Shown here one piece after another: positions 47,601 to 56,280 of a stretch of DNA of 64,000 bases. Under the pieces are notes generated by a model that saw nothing but the letters and a program-made list of their open reading frames with translations, made no database searches and was not told the origin of the DNA. A program made the position numbers and the translations under genes. Positions within the stretch are counted from its first letter, which is position 1; every line of letters begins with the position of its first letter. The DNA is from Pelagomonas calceolata (Eukaryota; Sar; Pelagophyceae; Pelagomonadales; Pelagomonadaceae): NCBI GenBank assembly GCA_918797485.1, contig CAKKNE010000003.1:2108001-2172000 (forward strand). The letters run 5' to 3'.

Positions 47601-50600
47601 GTTCAAGTTCATTTTCTGCGCTGAGTCAGCACCGAGGGCCCAGACCGCGCAGTAATTAAAAACTACTTCGAGATTTTCTCGCGTGTCCGTATTGCGAGGT
47701 GTTAAGAGCAATTCGAGCATGTACAACATCGACTGGACAATATTCATGTCCTCGAGCGGCAAAACCTGTTTTACGTTCAGCAACAGCCACAACAGCGAAT
47801 CGGCGAGGTACTCGTCGAACAGCTCCTGGAGCCAGACTTTAACTTCGTCCGACTCGGTACGTTGCTTGACGAAGGACTTGATTAAGCTTCGCCACTGCGT
47901 GCCTTGGTTCGTAGAAATATAAAGAATACCAGCTCTCGAGACCGTGGCCGGAGTCGCATGTTTCAGGTCCCGGATCTCGAAGACCATGCGCATGTGGGGC
48001 TTGAGCGGGATGCGCTCGTTCGACGCGAGCGTGAGCATCCGATTGTCGTCCATGACGCTGTTCATGGACTCGATCCAGTTCGCGTCGAGGTCGCCTGTGG
48101 TTGATGGATACCGTCACGACACGGCCGCGGCTCTCTCGCAAGACGCGGCATCGCGTTGACGCCGTCGCCGCGAAGTTGAAGTTGAGAAATTCAAGGAAAA
48201 TGACGCCGAGTCAGCACCGTCGAGCATGATCCACTTCGGGAGCTCGTCGGGGATCGCGCCGATGTTCCGCATGACCGTCGACAGCAAGCCGTCCTTCCAT
48301 TCCCGCGTCGCCATGCTGATGTACCCATACAACTCCTGCGTCTCGACGGCCTTCGGATTCACGTCCCAGATGCCCGTCTTGAGCTCCGGGCCCATCAGCT
48401 CGCGCGCCTTCGCCAAAATCCGCCAGCACTCGCTTTTACCGGCCGCCGCCGGCCCCATGAGGAAGACGCAGTGCCTTATATCGAGCAGTTCCTTCATTTG
48501 GACACATTTTAAACAAAACGCGTCGTCCGGATCGAGGTTGAGCTCTTCGCAGGCTCTTACGACATTAGCTTCCAAAGTTTCATCCCTAGCTCTAGGGGGA
48601 TTGAGGCCCGGAAACAGGTCCCCCAACAGCCCAAAAAACACGACCTCGTCCTCCTTGACGATCTTGGGGATGTTCGAATCACGTAAAGCTCGGAGCAACA
48701 CGGAGCCTTCCGGGAGGTCGGGATCGGCCCGTTTCATCGCCCCGGCAATCACTAAAACACTTTTCACTGCTCTTAACCCCCAGTCGTAGTGGAGTTGCTT
48801 GCTGAGGAGTTCCTTGAGTAGGGAGTAGAGACCGTAGAATTTGGAAGCGAGAGACTTGGCCTCGACGAAGCCCTGCGCCATGAGCATGTTCTCGCAAATG
48901 AGAACGAGGTCGGGCACCATGACCGTCATGGGCCGGAACAAGGCCTTGAGGCCCTCCGGCAAGGCGCTCCGCCCTAAGTAGCCGGGGTTCATCGTGATGT
49001 ACGCGCCGCACGTCGAGTCTAGGCTTACTTCGTCGCCTTCTACTACGACACGACTGGCACCTGCTTTAATGGCGTCACACACGGCCTTGAACTGCACCGT
49101 GCACACGGACAGCACTTCGGGGATCAGCCGGTTGAACTCGTCGAAGCAGCCCCACGCGCCACTGCTCCCAAGACCCTTGAAAATGTTCCCGAGGCCCTTG
49201 TAGTCCATTTCGGGACTGCAGTTGAAGACGTAGACCACCTTCGCTAGGGCACTGCCGAGATCCTTCGTAGATTCGGTCTTGCCGGTCCCGGCCGGACCCG
49301 CGGGAGCACAGCCCATCATGAGCGTGAGCGACTGCGTCGCCGTCACATAAATGCGATCTGTGAGAGGTGTAATAACAAGTCTAGGACCGTTGCCCAGGTA
49401 CTCATAATCATAAGGCATGATCGCGTCGCAAATCGCGATCTCCGCCCTTTTACCGCCGAGACCCGTCTCCGGGTTGCCCGGAGGGTCCCGTAAGTGCGGA
49501 TCTCTGGTCGGGAAGCACATCATGCCCGCCGTCGACGGCGTCTCGCGGTACTTGTGCTTGAGTTGCGACCTGTGTCGAACGACCGCGTCGTGAAACCGTC
49601 TCCGTGCACTCGCGCGACGCGCAGACTCTCGGATGATCATGAAGAGGGCATCGAGGCGGTGCGGCACCGCGACGACGCCATCGACGCGAAGTTCAAGTTG
49701 AGAAATTGAAGGAAATCACGCTGAGTCAGCACTGCCACTGGAACTCCGTCGCGTCGCTCACCTTCTCGCGGATGAGCTTTTGCACGATGTCGCGGCCGTG
49801 GGAATCCATGGTGATGCAGACCATGATGCGCGTCCTATTTTCTCCATCTAAATCCCCTCCAGTTAATCGAACGAGATCCGACAGGTCGTCGATCTGCAGC
49901 TGGTTGTACTCGACCATACCTGTGTTTGATGGACACCGTCACGACACGGCCGCGGCTCCCTCATGCGACGCGCAGACGCTCTGACAGCCTCGTCGACGGC
50001 GTCACGGTGTCGGAACGTCACATTGGCGCCGTCGACGCGAAGTTGAAGTTGAGAAATTCAGAGAAAATGACGCTGAGTCAGCACCGTTGGCATTCCCCTC
50101 CTGCATCTTTGTGAAGGCGTCTTCCACGCCTTGCACGTAGTTGATCGCCAGCGTCAATAAGATAATTTGGGCCGGGTCCGCCGGCCGCCCGCCCTCCTTG
50201 AACATGACCCACTGCTTGCGCTCCATCTGGGCGTAGCGCACGACCGACCTGCGCGGAGCATCGCGGTCTCGGTCTCCGTGCACTCACGCGACGCGTAGAC
50301 TCTCGTACGGCATCGCGTCGACGCCGTCGCGGCGACCGCGTCAACCTCACGCCATCGCCGCGACCGAGCTCTCTGACACGCCGCGACGGCCCCGACGTGG
50401 TCCGAAACAGCTCAAAATCTCTCAAAAAACTACCCACGACCTCGTCTGATGGACACGAGTCGCCTCGATGGCGTGAAGGCGCCGCAGCACCTCAAAACGC
50501 GGAGATCGCACCGCTTCAAATTCTCGTACAATGTAATTTTCATGGCGTCCAAGACGGTCTGCATGTAGATTTCCACTTTCCCCTCCAACGGGACGGCCGG

Positions 50601-53600
50601 CTCGAAGGGCACGTACTCCTTGCCCACGCCGGCGACGAAGCCGACGGCGATGGGGCGGTTCGACGCGGTTCTCTCATCCTCACTCAGTGTCAAGACTTTT
50701 GTGGAGAGGTAGATCTTCGACGTGTGGACCATGACCTTCTCCGGCACCGAACCGTTCGAGAGGATATCCAGCAAGTCCGCTTCGGACGTGAAGTAGTACC
50801 TCGGGAACTGCCGTCGTCTCCCGTCGAGGAAGTCCGCGAGTGATTTCTTGCACAAGTCGAGACCGGCTAATTCACCCTCGAGCCGCTCCAACATGCCGTC
50901 GACGTTGCAGGCCTGCGCGGAGCATTTCCGTCAAATCGGTCCGAACGGCCCCAAAATCCAAAAAGAAACCACTCTCATGGAAGTGAGATGGCCACGAGTC
51001 GTATTGAAGAAGTGAAGGCGCCGCAACACTTCAAAACGCCGAGATCGCGCCTCTTTTATGTTCCTAGTGTCCCACGACGTCGTGAGAATATCTTTTATTT
51101 CAACATCAATTCCCGCGAAGCGCTCCGCGTCGACCGGGAGCTCCCGCTTCACCTCGTCACTATGAATGAACAACGGCTCGAGGTAGGACCAGGTCCTCTG
51201 AATTTCATTGATCGTCGTGAAGACGTCGGCGACCTGCGTCGAACGACGCCGTCACGGAACTGTCTCTGTACATTCGCGAGACGTGGAGACGCTCTGACGG
51301 TCTCAATGAAGACGTCGAGGCGACGCGGAACGCCATCTTCACAACGACGTCAAGTTCAAGTTCATTTTTCACGCCGAGTCACTGACGTTGAGCAGAGCCA
51401 CGGACCACATGGACACCTCCTTCTCGAATTGAGCTATATAACGACTAGCCATCATGCCCTGGACCGTGAGCTGGTCGTTCTCGAGGGCTTCGTAGTCCTC
51501 CTCGCCGAACTTGAGGAGGGGTACGTCCGTGCCCTTGTAGAAGTCGCACAAGAACTCGATCTTGACCCAGCGCTCGTTGAGCGCGCCGAGGTTGACCTGC
51601 GCGGCGCGTCGCGGTCGCTCGACGCGGTCCGAAACAGCTCAAAACAGCTCAAACTCGAACAAAAAAGCACCCAGCGCCTTCTCTGATGGACACGACGCGC
51701 GCCGACGGCGTGAAGGGACGCGGCGCGCGCGCCTCGATCTTCTCCTCCTTCGTCGCCTGGTCGCAGATCTCCTCGACGTCGGTGTTGAACTCGTGCAAAT
51801 TCAGCGATAGGAGTCCGCCCAGTTGTAAATCTTCGTCTTCATGCGGCGGCACGAACTCCTTGCCCGTCGCCTTTCTTAACAATTCCCAGTGCCGCGGCCG
51901 CATCGACGGGCTCCGCAATGCTGCTATCAGTGGTATGGTATTGATAAAATTCTTGATGTTCTTGCTGACGTCGACGTAGAGGCCCGTCTTCTTGACCGTC
52001 TTCTTCAAACCAGACAGCTTCTTGAGCTGGGCCTTGCTGCCGTCCTCGATGTCCTCGATGACCAATTCGCGCCAGAGCATGGCTTGACTCGTCCCGATGA
52101 AGCCCGCCACGTCTTCCGCCACGGCCCAGGCGTCCCTTTGATCGTCTATTAATTGAATCATCGTCTCCAAGACACCTCTCGCAACGTCGATCTTCTCGGG
52201 GAACTCGAAGACCGCGCACAGGTTCGCGTTGTGCTCCAGAACTTTCAGTTCCTTCTCGAAGTCCTTCGCGTACGTGTCCAAGAGCTTGAACGCGTCCTCG
52301 CTCCCGCATTCGAGGAGGAAGCACTTGTCGGCCCGGAAATCAGTATCCATTTGTTGTATAGACTCCTCGTAGGCGCACATGGCCGCCATGGTCTTCTCCG
52401 CAAAATGAATGGTCGTCGGCGTTATCGCCTTCACCTTCGGCTCTACACTTTCCAGCACCTCCGTCCAGTCGGCGAGCGCCTTGCCGAGCTGGTCGAAGAG
52501 CCTGTCTACTGGTAGTTGTCTAGCTTTTAAGTAATGTAAGCAAGCTCTGGTGCTATCCATGCAGAGGGCGTACTCGTCGGCGACGCGCGCGATGTCTCTC
52601 AAATGCTCCTTGCCCTCGATGAGCGGACCCTGTGTGGCACGGACAGTGATCATGACGACGTCTTCATGAAGACCACGTCACGTTGAAGTTCAATGACGAC
52701 GCCGAGTCCGCGCCATGTCGTCGTAGTTCTGCGGGTCCAATTTGGCCAATCCTCGCTTCTTTTTCCCGGCAAAATCTCGGATACCCTTGATCTTCGCCAC
52801 GATATCCGCAATCAGTAAAGGCCCGTCGAAGGAGTTGATCTCGTTCAACGCGCGCTGGTCGGGGTCCGCGCCCTCGAGGTACGAAAAGTCCTTCGGATGG
52901 TCAGCTACATATTGGTAGGCCTCCTGGGCGACAAAAGTAAATGGAGAACCGCGAATGGGGCCACTAGGACCGTCAAACGTCCCGTTGAACTCGATGTGCA
53001 CTTTATACTCTCCGGCGACACTAGGTTCGAATTCCGCGAGGTACGTCCCGTCGCCCTCGTCGCTCAACATGACGAGCACCTTCAGCTCCTCCTCGGCGGT
53101 CACTTGGTCTTGGATGGCGTACAACTCGTTGTAGCCCTCCGCGGACTTGGATTGCTCTAGTATGGCCGCTTCATCTAACTCGCGAGCCGCCTCGTCGGGC
53201 GGCGGCGGCTCGATTCTTATGGAGAACTCGTCCATGCCGCACGTACGATTCGAACCCGTAAAATCCTTGGCCTGGATGCATATTTGACATTCTGTTCCTG
53301 CTAGTACCCCATTCACTAGTCCAGGACCGAAGGCTAGACATTGATTGGCATCTGTTACGGAGAAATACGACGCACTGACCTTACTATTGGTAAGTGGTTT
53401 GCTACCGATGGCGACGCGGATCTCGACGTCCAACGGCCCGTACGCCTCGTAGTTCGGGGTCTCCACTAGGAGAGTAGCGTCGTCGACCACGGAGCCATTG
53501 CTACCCTCTTCATAGCCCTTCACACACGCAAATCTAACGGTCACGTCGCCCCGCACCGACGTGAAGCCCATGCCCTTGATTTCACACAAAGTGTTTCCCG

Positions 53601-54937
53601 TTACTGGGCCAATTGTTGGGCTGATGGAATCGACACTGTAGGGCGGTCCGACCACTTCAAGAACGTCGCACGTGTGGCAGTCGCCGGGCCAGGCGTGCTG
53701 CCAGCCGCCGTACATGAGTAGAGTTCCCGACTCGCTCTCGAAGGTCATGGGCGCGTCACTGCGAGGCGGCGGTATGCTACCCACGGTCTCCGGGCGCTTC
53801 CAGACGTCGGCGCCACATTCTAAAACTTGCAAGTCGTTCTGGTACACTCCGGTCGGTTTACCGTCGACGAGATCGCCGGAGTTGCCTGCGCGGAATCATG
53901 CAATCACGAAACTGCTCTCGCGGGACGCGCGGACTCTCGTGCGGCCGCACAGCGACCACGTCATGTTGAAGCTGATTTCTCACGCTGAGTCAGCACCGCC
54001 GAACATGAAGATTTTCCAGAACGGGACCGCGAAAACACTTACAGCCGTAAAGTTCCAGCGCGGCGGGCCGAAGTTCTCTTCCCCGGAAGCGGACTCGGGC
54101 TGGGACCACGCCCGCGTCTCGAGCGTGAAGACGTGCACCTGCGCGGTCCGAACGGCCTCAAACTCGAAAAAGAAACCACTCTCGTGGAAGTGAGATGGAC
54201 ACGAGTCGCGTCGATGGCGTACGAAGGGGACGCCGAGATCGCACATCATCAAATTGGCGGTTGCTGTTCCAGCCGCCCATGAGGTAGAGCACGCGGTCTT
54301 CCACACACAGGAGTTGATGGCCCGATCGCGGCTCGGGCGCATCACCGGTCGTCTCGAGCTCCTCCCACACATAAGTCTCCAGATCTAGCGAATGTAAGTC
54401 GCCGAAATCTTTGCGCGCGAAGCCGCCGCCGCCGTAGCCCCCATGTAAATATAGAGATGAGTTGACGAGGCACGTGGCGTGGGCGCCTCGCGGCGTCGGT
54501 ACTCCCGGCCAGGGCATCTTGAGAGTAGGTACGGTGTTGCCCTCGGCTAGAGCCGTCTCTGCTGGGGGAGGTTGAGACCACGTTTCCTCTTCGGTGTCGA
54601 AGTACCACAAATCATTAAAGTACCGCGTGATCTTGTCCGCACTGAAACCGCCGAACACCAACATGGTCTTGTTGTCTTTTAGGAGGTGCGCCGTGTGGTG
54701 CCACCGAGCCGGGGGGGGATTACTCGCGTTGATGCGCATCCAATAAAAAGTCTCCTTGTCGGACATGTCGAGCTTGTAGAGCTCGTTGTTCGGTCCCGGC
54801 GGGCGTCTTTTATCACAGCCGCCGAACATCCACGCCTCGGACCCGTTCTGCACGAGCGAATGGGCGCTTCGGGGAGACGGCTTCTCCTCGCCCTCGTGGG
54901 CCACGGGCGCCCAGGTCATGACCGCATCCTGCTGCAT
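38646..54937 (-). CDS. Outer-arm axonemal dynein heavy chain, alpha type (Kelch-IPT-filamin-dynein)
   Basis: 26 exons joined over 25 introns (listed singly) give 4172 residues in one frame, start ATG 54937, stop 38646-38648. The N-terminus has Kelch repeats (about 54900-53700: GSEAWMFGGCDKR, KTMLVFGGFSADK, DRVLYLMGGWNSN), then an IPT/TIG fold (ISPTIGPVTGNTLCEIKG) and a filamin-type repeat (53200-52900). This head is known from the Chlamydomonas alpha heavy chain. The linker and motor follow: AAA1 P-loop GPAGTGKTE (about 49290), AAA2 GPAAAGKSE (about 48450), AAA3 GPSGTGKTQ (about 47100), AAA4 GVGGSGKQS (about 45360), the stalk with microtubule-binding domain (44200-43100), AAA5-6 and the C-terminal domain. 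It drives flagellar beating. All four P-loops have the Walker A Lys. Confidence 0.95.
40631..40734 (-). other. Dynein intron 25, family C, GC-AG
   Basis: 104 nt; starts GCGCTGACGCAGCG, ends GTTCCCGCGCAG; next exon starts GCAAGG. GC donor. Confidence 0.88.
41027..41260 (-). other. Dynein intron 24, family A-like
   Basis: 234 nt; starts GTAGCAGC then CTGTGTCAGC, ends TGCTTGCCACACAG; next exon starts GTCCACC. The duplication has decayed. The interior matches intron 22 over the stretch around GAGGCCCAAACTCGGACACG. Confidence 0.88.
41420..41542 (-). other. Dynein intron 23, family C
   Basis: 123 nt; starts GTGCGGACGCGGCGTC, ends GTCGCTCGACGCAG; next exon starts GTACTC. Confidence 0.88.
41839..42115 (-). 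other. Dynein intron 22, family A, GC-AG
   Basis: 277 nt; the element (41839-42107) has ends CCGTGTGGAAATCAACCAG and ACTTATTTCCACGCAG, with an 8-bp duplication GCACGGGC / GCACGGAC (7 of 8). The donor is the GC of the duplication. This ties family A and the GC donors together. Confidence 0.93.
42218..42371 (-). other. Dynein intron 21, family C
   Basis: 154 nt; starts GTGCTGACTCAGCGTC, ends GTGCCACACAG; next exon starts GGCGAG. Confidence 0.9.
43016..43111 (-). other. Dynein intron 20, family C
   Basis: 96 nt; starts GTGCCGACTCGGCGTGAG, ends ATCCATCAAACACAG; next exon starts GCATCG. Confidence 0.92.
43367..43481 (-). other. Dynein intron 19, family B variant
   Basis: 115 nt; starts GTGCGCTCGCGGCGTCC, ends GATACGTATCACAG; next exon starts GCCGAGG. 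Confidence 0.88.
44190..44435 (-). other. Dynein intron 18, family B, long
   Basis: 246 nt; starts GTTCATCTCGGCGTTTTG, ends ATGCTCCCGCGCAG; next exon starts GTCGTCG. Confidence 0.9.
45153..45226 (-). other. Dynein intron 17, family B, GC-AG
   Basis: 74 nt; starts GCGCGCTCGCCGCGTTTTG, ends ATGCTCCGCGCAG; next exon starts GCCGGG. GC donor. Confidence 0.9.
45416..45481 (-). other. Dynein intron 16, family C, shortest
   Basis: 66 nt; starts GTGCCGACTCAGTG, ends GTTCCCACGCAG; next exon starts GCGCGC. Confidence 0.88.
45592..45845 (-). other. Dynein intron 15, family C variant, long
   Basis: 254 nt; starts GTCCGTGACTCGGCG, ends CGGTCCGCGCAG; next exon starts GTGCAAG. Interior shared in part with introns 7 and 13. 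Confidence 0.9.
46126..46236 (-). other. Dynein intron 14, family C variant
   Basis: 111 nt; starts GTCCGTGACTCAGTG, ends GTTCCCACGCAG; next exon starts GCACCTC. Confidence 0.9.
46533..46787 (-). other. Dynein intron 13, family C ends with B-like interior
   Basis: 255 nt; starts GTGCCGACGCGGCGTGG, ends GGTCCCGCGCAG; next exon starts GTCAAG. The interior carries the TTTGGGCCGTTTCGGGCCG block also seen in family B, so it looks mosaic. Confidence 0.9.
47250..47334 (-). other. Dynein intron 12, family C
   Basis: 85 nt; starts GTGCCGACTCGGCGTC, ends GCGTCGCGCAG; next exon starts GCCAAG. Confidence 0.9.
47496..47632 (-). other. Dynein intron 11, family C
   Basis: 137 nt; starts GTGCTGACTCAGCGC, ends GTTCCCACACAG; next exon starts GTGGACC. 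Confidence 0.92.
48095..48217 (-). other. Dynein intron 10, family C
   Basis: 123 nt; starts GTGCTGACTCGGCGTC, ends ATCCATCAACCACAG; next exon starts GCGACC. Confidence 0.92.
49570..49732 (-). other. Dynein intron 9, family C
   Basis: 163 nt; starts GTGCTGACTCAGCGTG, ends CGTTCGACACAG; next exon starts GTCGCAAC. Confidence 0.92.
49920..50084 (-). other. Dynein intron 8, family C
   Basis: 165 nt; starts GTGCTGACTCAGCGTC, ends GTCCATCAAACACAG; next exon starts GTATGG. Confidence 0.92.
50249..50511 (-). other. Dynein intron 7, family B, long
   Basis: 263 nt; starts GTGCGATCTCCGCGTTTTG, ends ATGCTCCGCGCAG; next exon starts GTCGGTC. Both B ends are complete. Confidence 0.92.
50913..51050 (-). 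other. Dynein intron 6, family B, GC-AG
   Basis: 138 nt; starts GCGCGATCTCGGCGTTTTG, ends ATGCTCCGCGCAG; next exon starts GCCTGC. GC donor where sister copies have GT. Confidence 0.9.
51234..51386 (-). other. Dynein intron 5, family C
   Basis: 153 nt; starts GTCAGTGACTCGGCG, ends GTTCGACGCAG; next exon starts GTCGCCGAC, which matches the donor side at 6 of 9 positions. Confidence 0.9.
51597..51732 (-). other. Dynein intron 4, family B-like, GC-AG
   Basis: 136 nt; starts GCGCGCGCGCCGCG, ends GACGCGCCGCGCAG; next exon starts GTCAACC. GC donor. Confidence 0.85.
52630..52713 (-). other. Dynein intron 3, family C, GC-AG
   Basis: 84 nt; starts GCGCGGACTCGGCG, ends GTGCCACACAG; next exon starts GGTCCG. 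The donor is GC. Confidence 0.85.
53886..53996 (-). other. Dynein intron 2, family C
   Basis: 111 nt; starts GTGCTGACTCAGCGTGAG, ends GATTCCGCGCAG; next exon starts GCAACTC. Confidence 0.9.
54139..54244 (-). other. Dynein intron 1, family B
   Basis: 106 nt; starts GTGCGATCTCGGCG, ends GGACCGCGCAG; next exon starts GTGCACG. Joins Asp-Asp to Val-His in the Kelch part. Confidence 0.9.
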
Positions 54938-55526
54938 GGTCGCTCCGCGGTCGCGCTCTTTCTGCACGCGATGGCAAAGCTGCCTCTTTTTTCGCTGCGA
55001 CAGCTGGGGCTGCCCCGCTCTTCCGCACGGGACGGCGCTGCTGCCGGGCTGCTGGCTTCCGTCGGGCGTCGGTCTCGCGGCTTCGTGCGAGAGCCTAGGC
55101 CGCCAGGTAGCGCGTCGATTTGCCAGGCAAAACCGAGCGCTGAGCGGCCCCTAGGATTACTTTACTACATTTTTCTTTTGCTGGTGTTTTCTAGGCATGC
55201 ATTGAGGTTGCCTGGCGCTGCGCACGGCGTCCGCGGGAGGCGTGGAATGATCTTTGCTTCGTCGACCTAGCGGTAAGACACTAGCCCTGGTTTTCAGGCG
55301 CGGCCGTCTTTTTGGACCCGCTAAGCGCAAGCGCCCAAGTGCTGGACGCCTGCGCGTGCTTATAACCCCTTTTGTTGCCCGCGCGACATCGCTTTGCCAC
55401 TCCGCGGCACTGCGCAGCGATTTGGTCAGCGGACCACCCTCGCCTCGAAACTCGCCGCGCCGCGCCGACGCCGCGCCGCGCAGCGCTTCGGACTCGCCGC
55501 GCCGCCGCCGCCGCACCACATAAATC
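54938..55526. promoter_or_regulatory. Divergent promoter region, dynein / proteasome
   Basis: There are 589 bp between divergent starts. It carries GGGGCTGCCCC at 55006-55016, about 70 bp upstream of the dynein ATG, and the CTAG dyad copy at 55267-55285. No gene is supported in it. Confidence 0.45.
55267..55285 (-). promoter_or_regulatory. CTAG dyad promoter motif, copy 13
   Basis: CTAGCGGTAAGACACTAGC, reverse orientation, 242 bp upstream of the proteasome ATG and 330 bp from the dynein ATG. Confidence 0.65.
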
Positions 55527-56237
55527 ATGGCCTCCGACGCGAGCTACTCCTACTCGCTCACGACCTTCAGCCGGAGCGGCAAATTGCTCCAGATCGAGTA
55601 CGCCTTGACCGCTGTTGGGGAAGGCAAGACGTCGATCGGCATCAAGGCCAAGAACGGCGTGGTCCTGATCACGGACAAAAAAATTCAAAATAAACTTGTA
55701 GATGTGCAACAAGTGAAGAAGCTCGAGAAGGTGTCGCCGTCCGTGGGGTTTGTGTATTCGGGCGTCGGGCCCGACTATCGAGTTTTAGTGAAGAAAGCTA
55801 GGAAGCAGGCCCAAGCTTACTTTTTACAGTACCGAGCCCTCAAACCCGTGAAAGCCCTCGTCCAGGACACGGCGTCCGTCATGCAGGAGTACACGCAGAG
55901 CGGCGGTGTGAGACCTTTTGGTATTTCTCTGCTCGTCGCGGGCTACGACGACGAGGGGCCCCAATTGTTTCAAGTGGATCCATCTGGAGCCTACTACGGC
56001 TGGAAGGCTTCTGCTATTGGTAAAAATTTCAAGAACGCTAGAAGTTTCCTGGAGAAGCGCTACAACGACGACGTGGAATTAGATGATGCGATCCACACGG
56101 CCCTCCTGACGATGCGCGAGGGCTTTGAAGGGGAGATGACGGAGCACACGATCGAGGTTGGTATTGTGGGCGAGGACCGCGTCTTCCGCGTGCTGACGCC
56201 CGCGGAGGTGAAGGACTTCCTGGACGAGTCGACGTAG
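55527..56237 (+). CDS. 20S proteasome subunit alpha2
   Basis: A 236-residue single-exon protein. The alpha-subunit N-terminal signature [20 protein letters not shown] is complete and the wording fits alpha2 (PSMA2/PRE8) best. Further family segments are [48 protein letters not shown] and [12 protein letters not shown]. It forms part of the outer heptameric gate ring of the 20S core in cytosol and nucleus and has no catalytic Thr. Length and N-terminus match the family. Confidence 0.95.
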   Translation: MASDASYSYSLTTFSRSGKLLQIEYALTAVGEGKTSIGIKAKNGVVLITDKKIQNKLVDVQQVKKLEKVSPSVGFVYSGVGPDYRVLVKKARKQAQAYFLQYRALKPVKALVQDTASVMQEYTQSGGVRPFGISLLVAGYDDEGPQLFQVDPSGAYYGWKASAIGKNFKNARSFLEKRYNDDVELDDAIHTALLTMREGFEGEMTEHTIEVGIVGEDRVFRVLTPAEVKDFLDEST

Positions 56238-56280
56238 TTATCGTGCGTTTAATATATTACTGGTATTTGCACTTACGTAC

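Noticed and set aside
43016-54244. Target duplication of only 2 bp (GY) for families B and C
   Set aside because: Donor and downstream dinucleotides agree in only 15 of 25 introns, so a 2-bp duplication is not demonstrated; decayed longer duplications are as likely.
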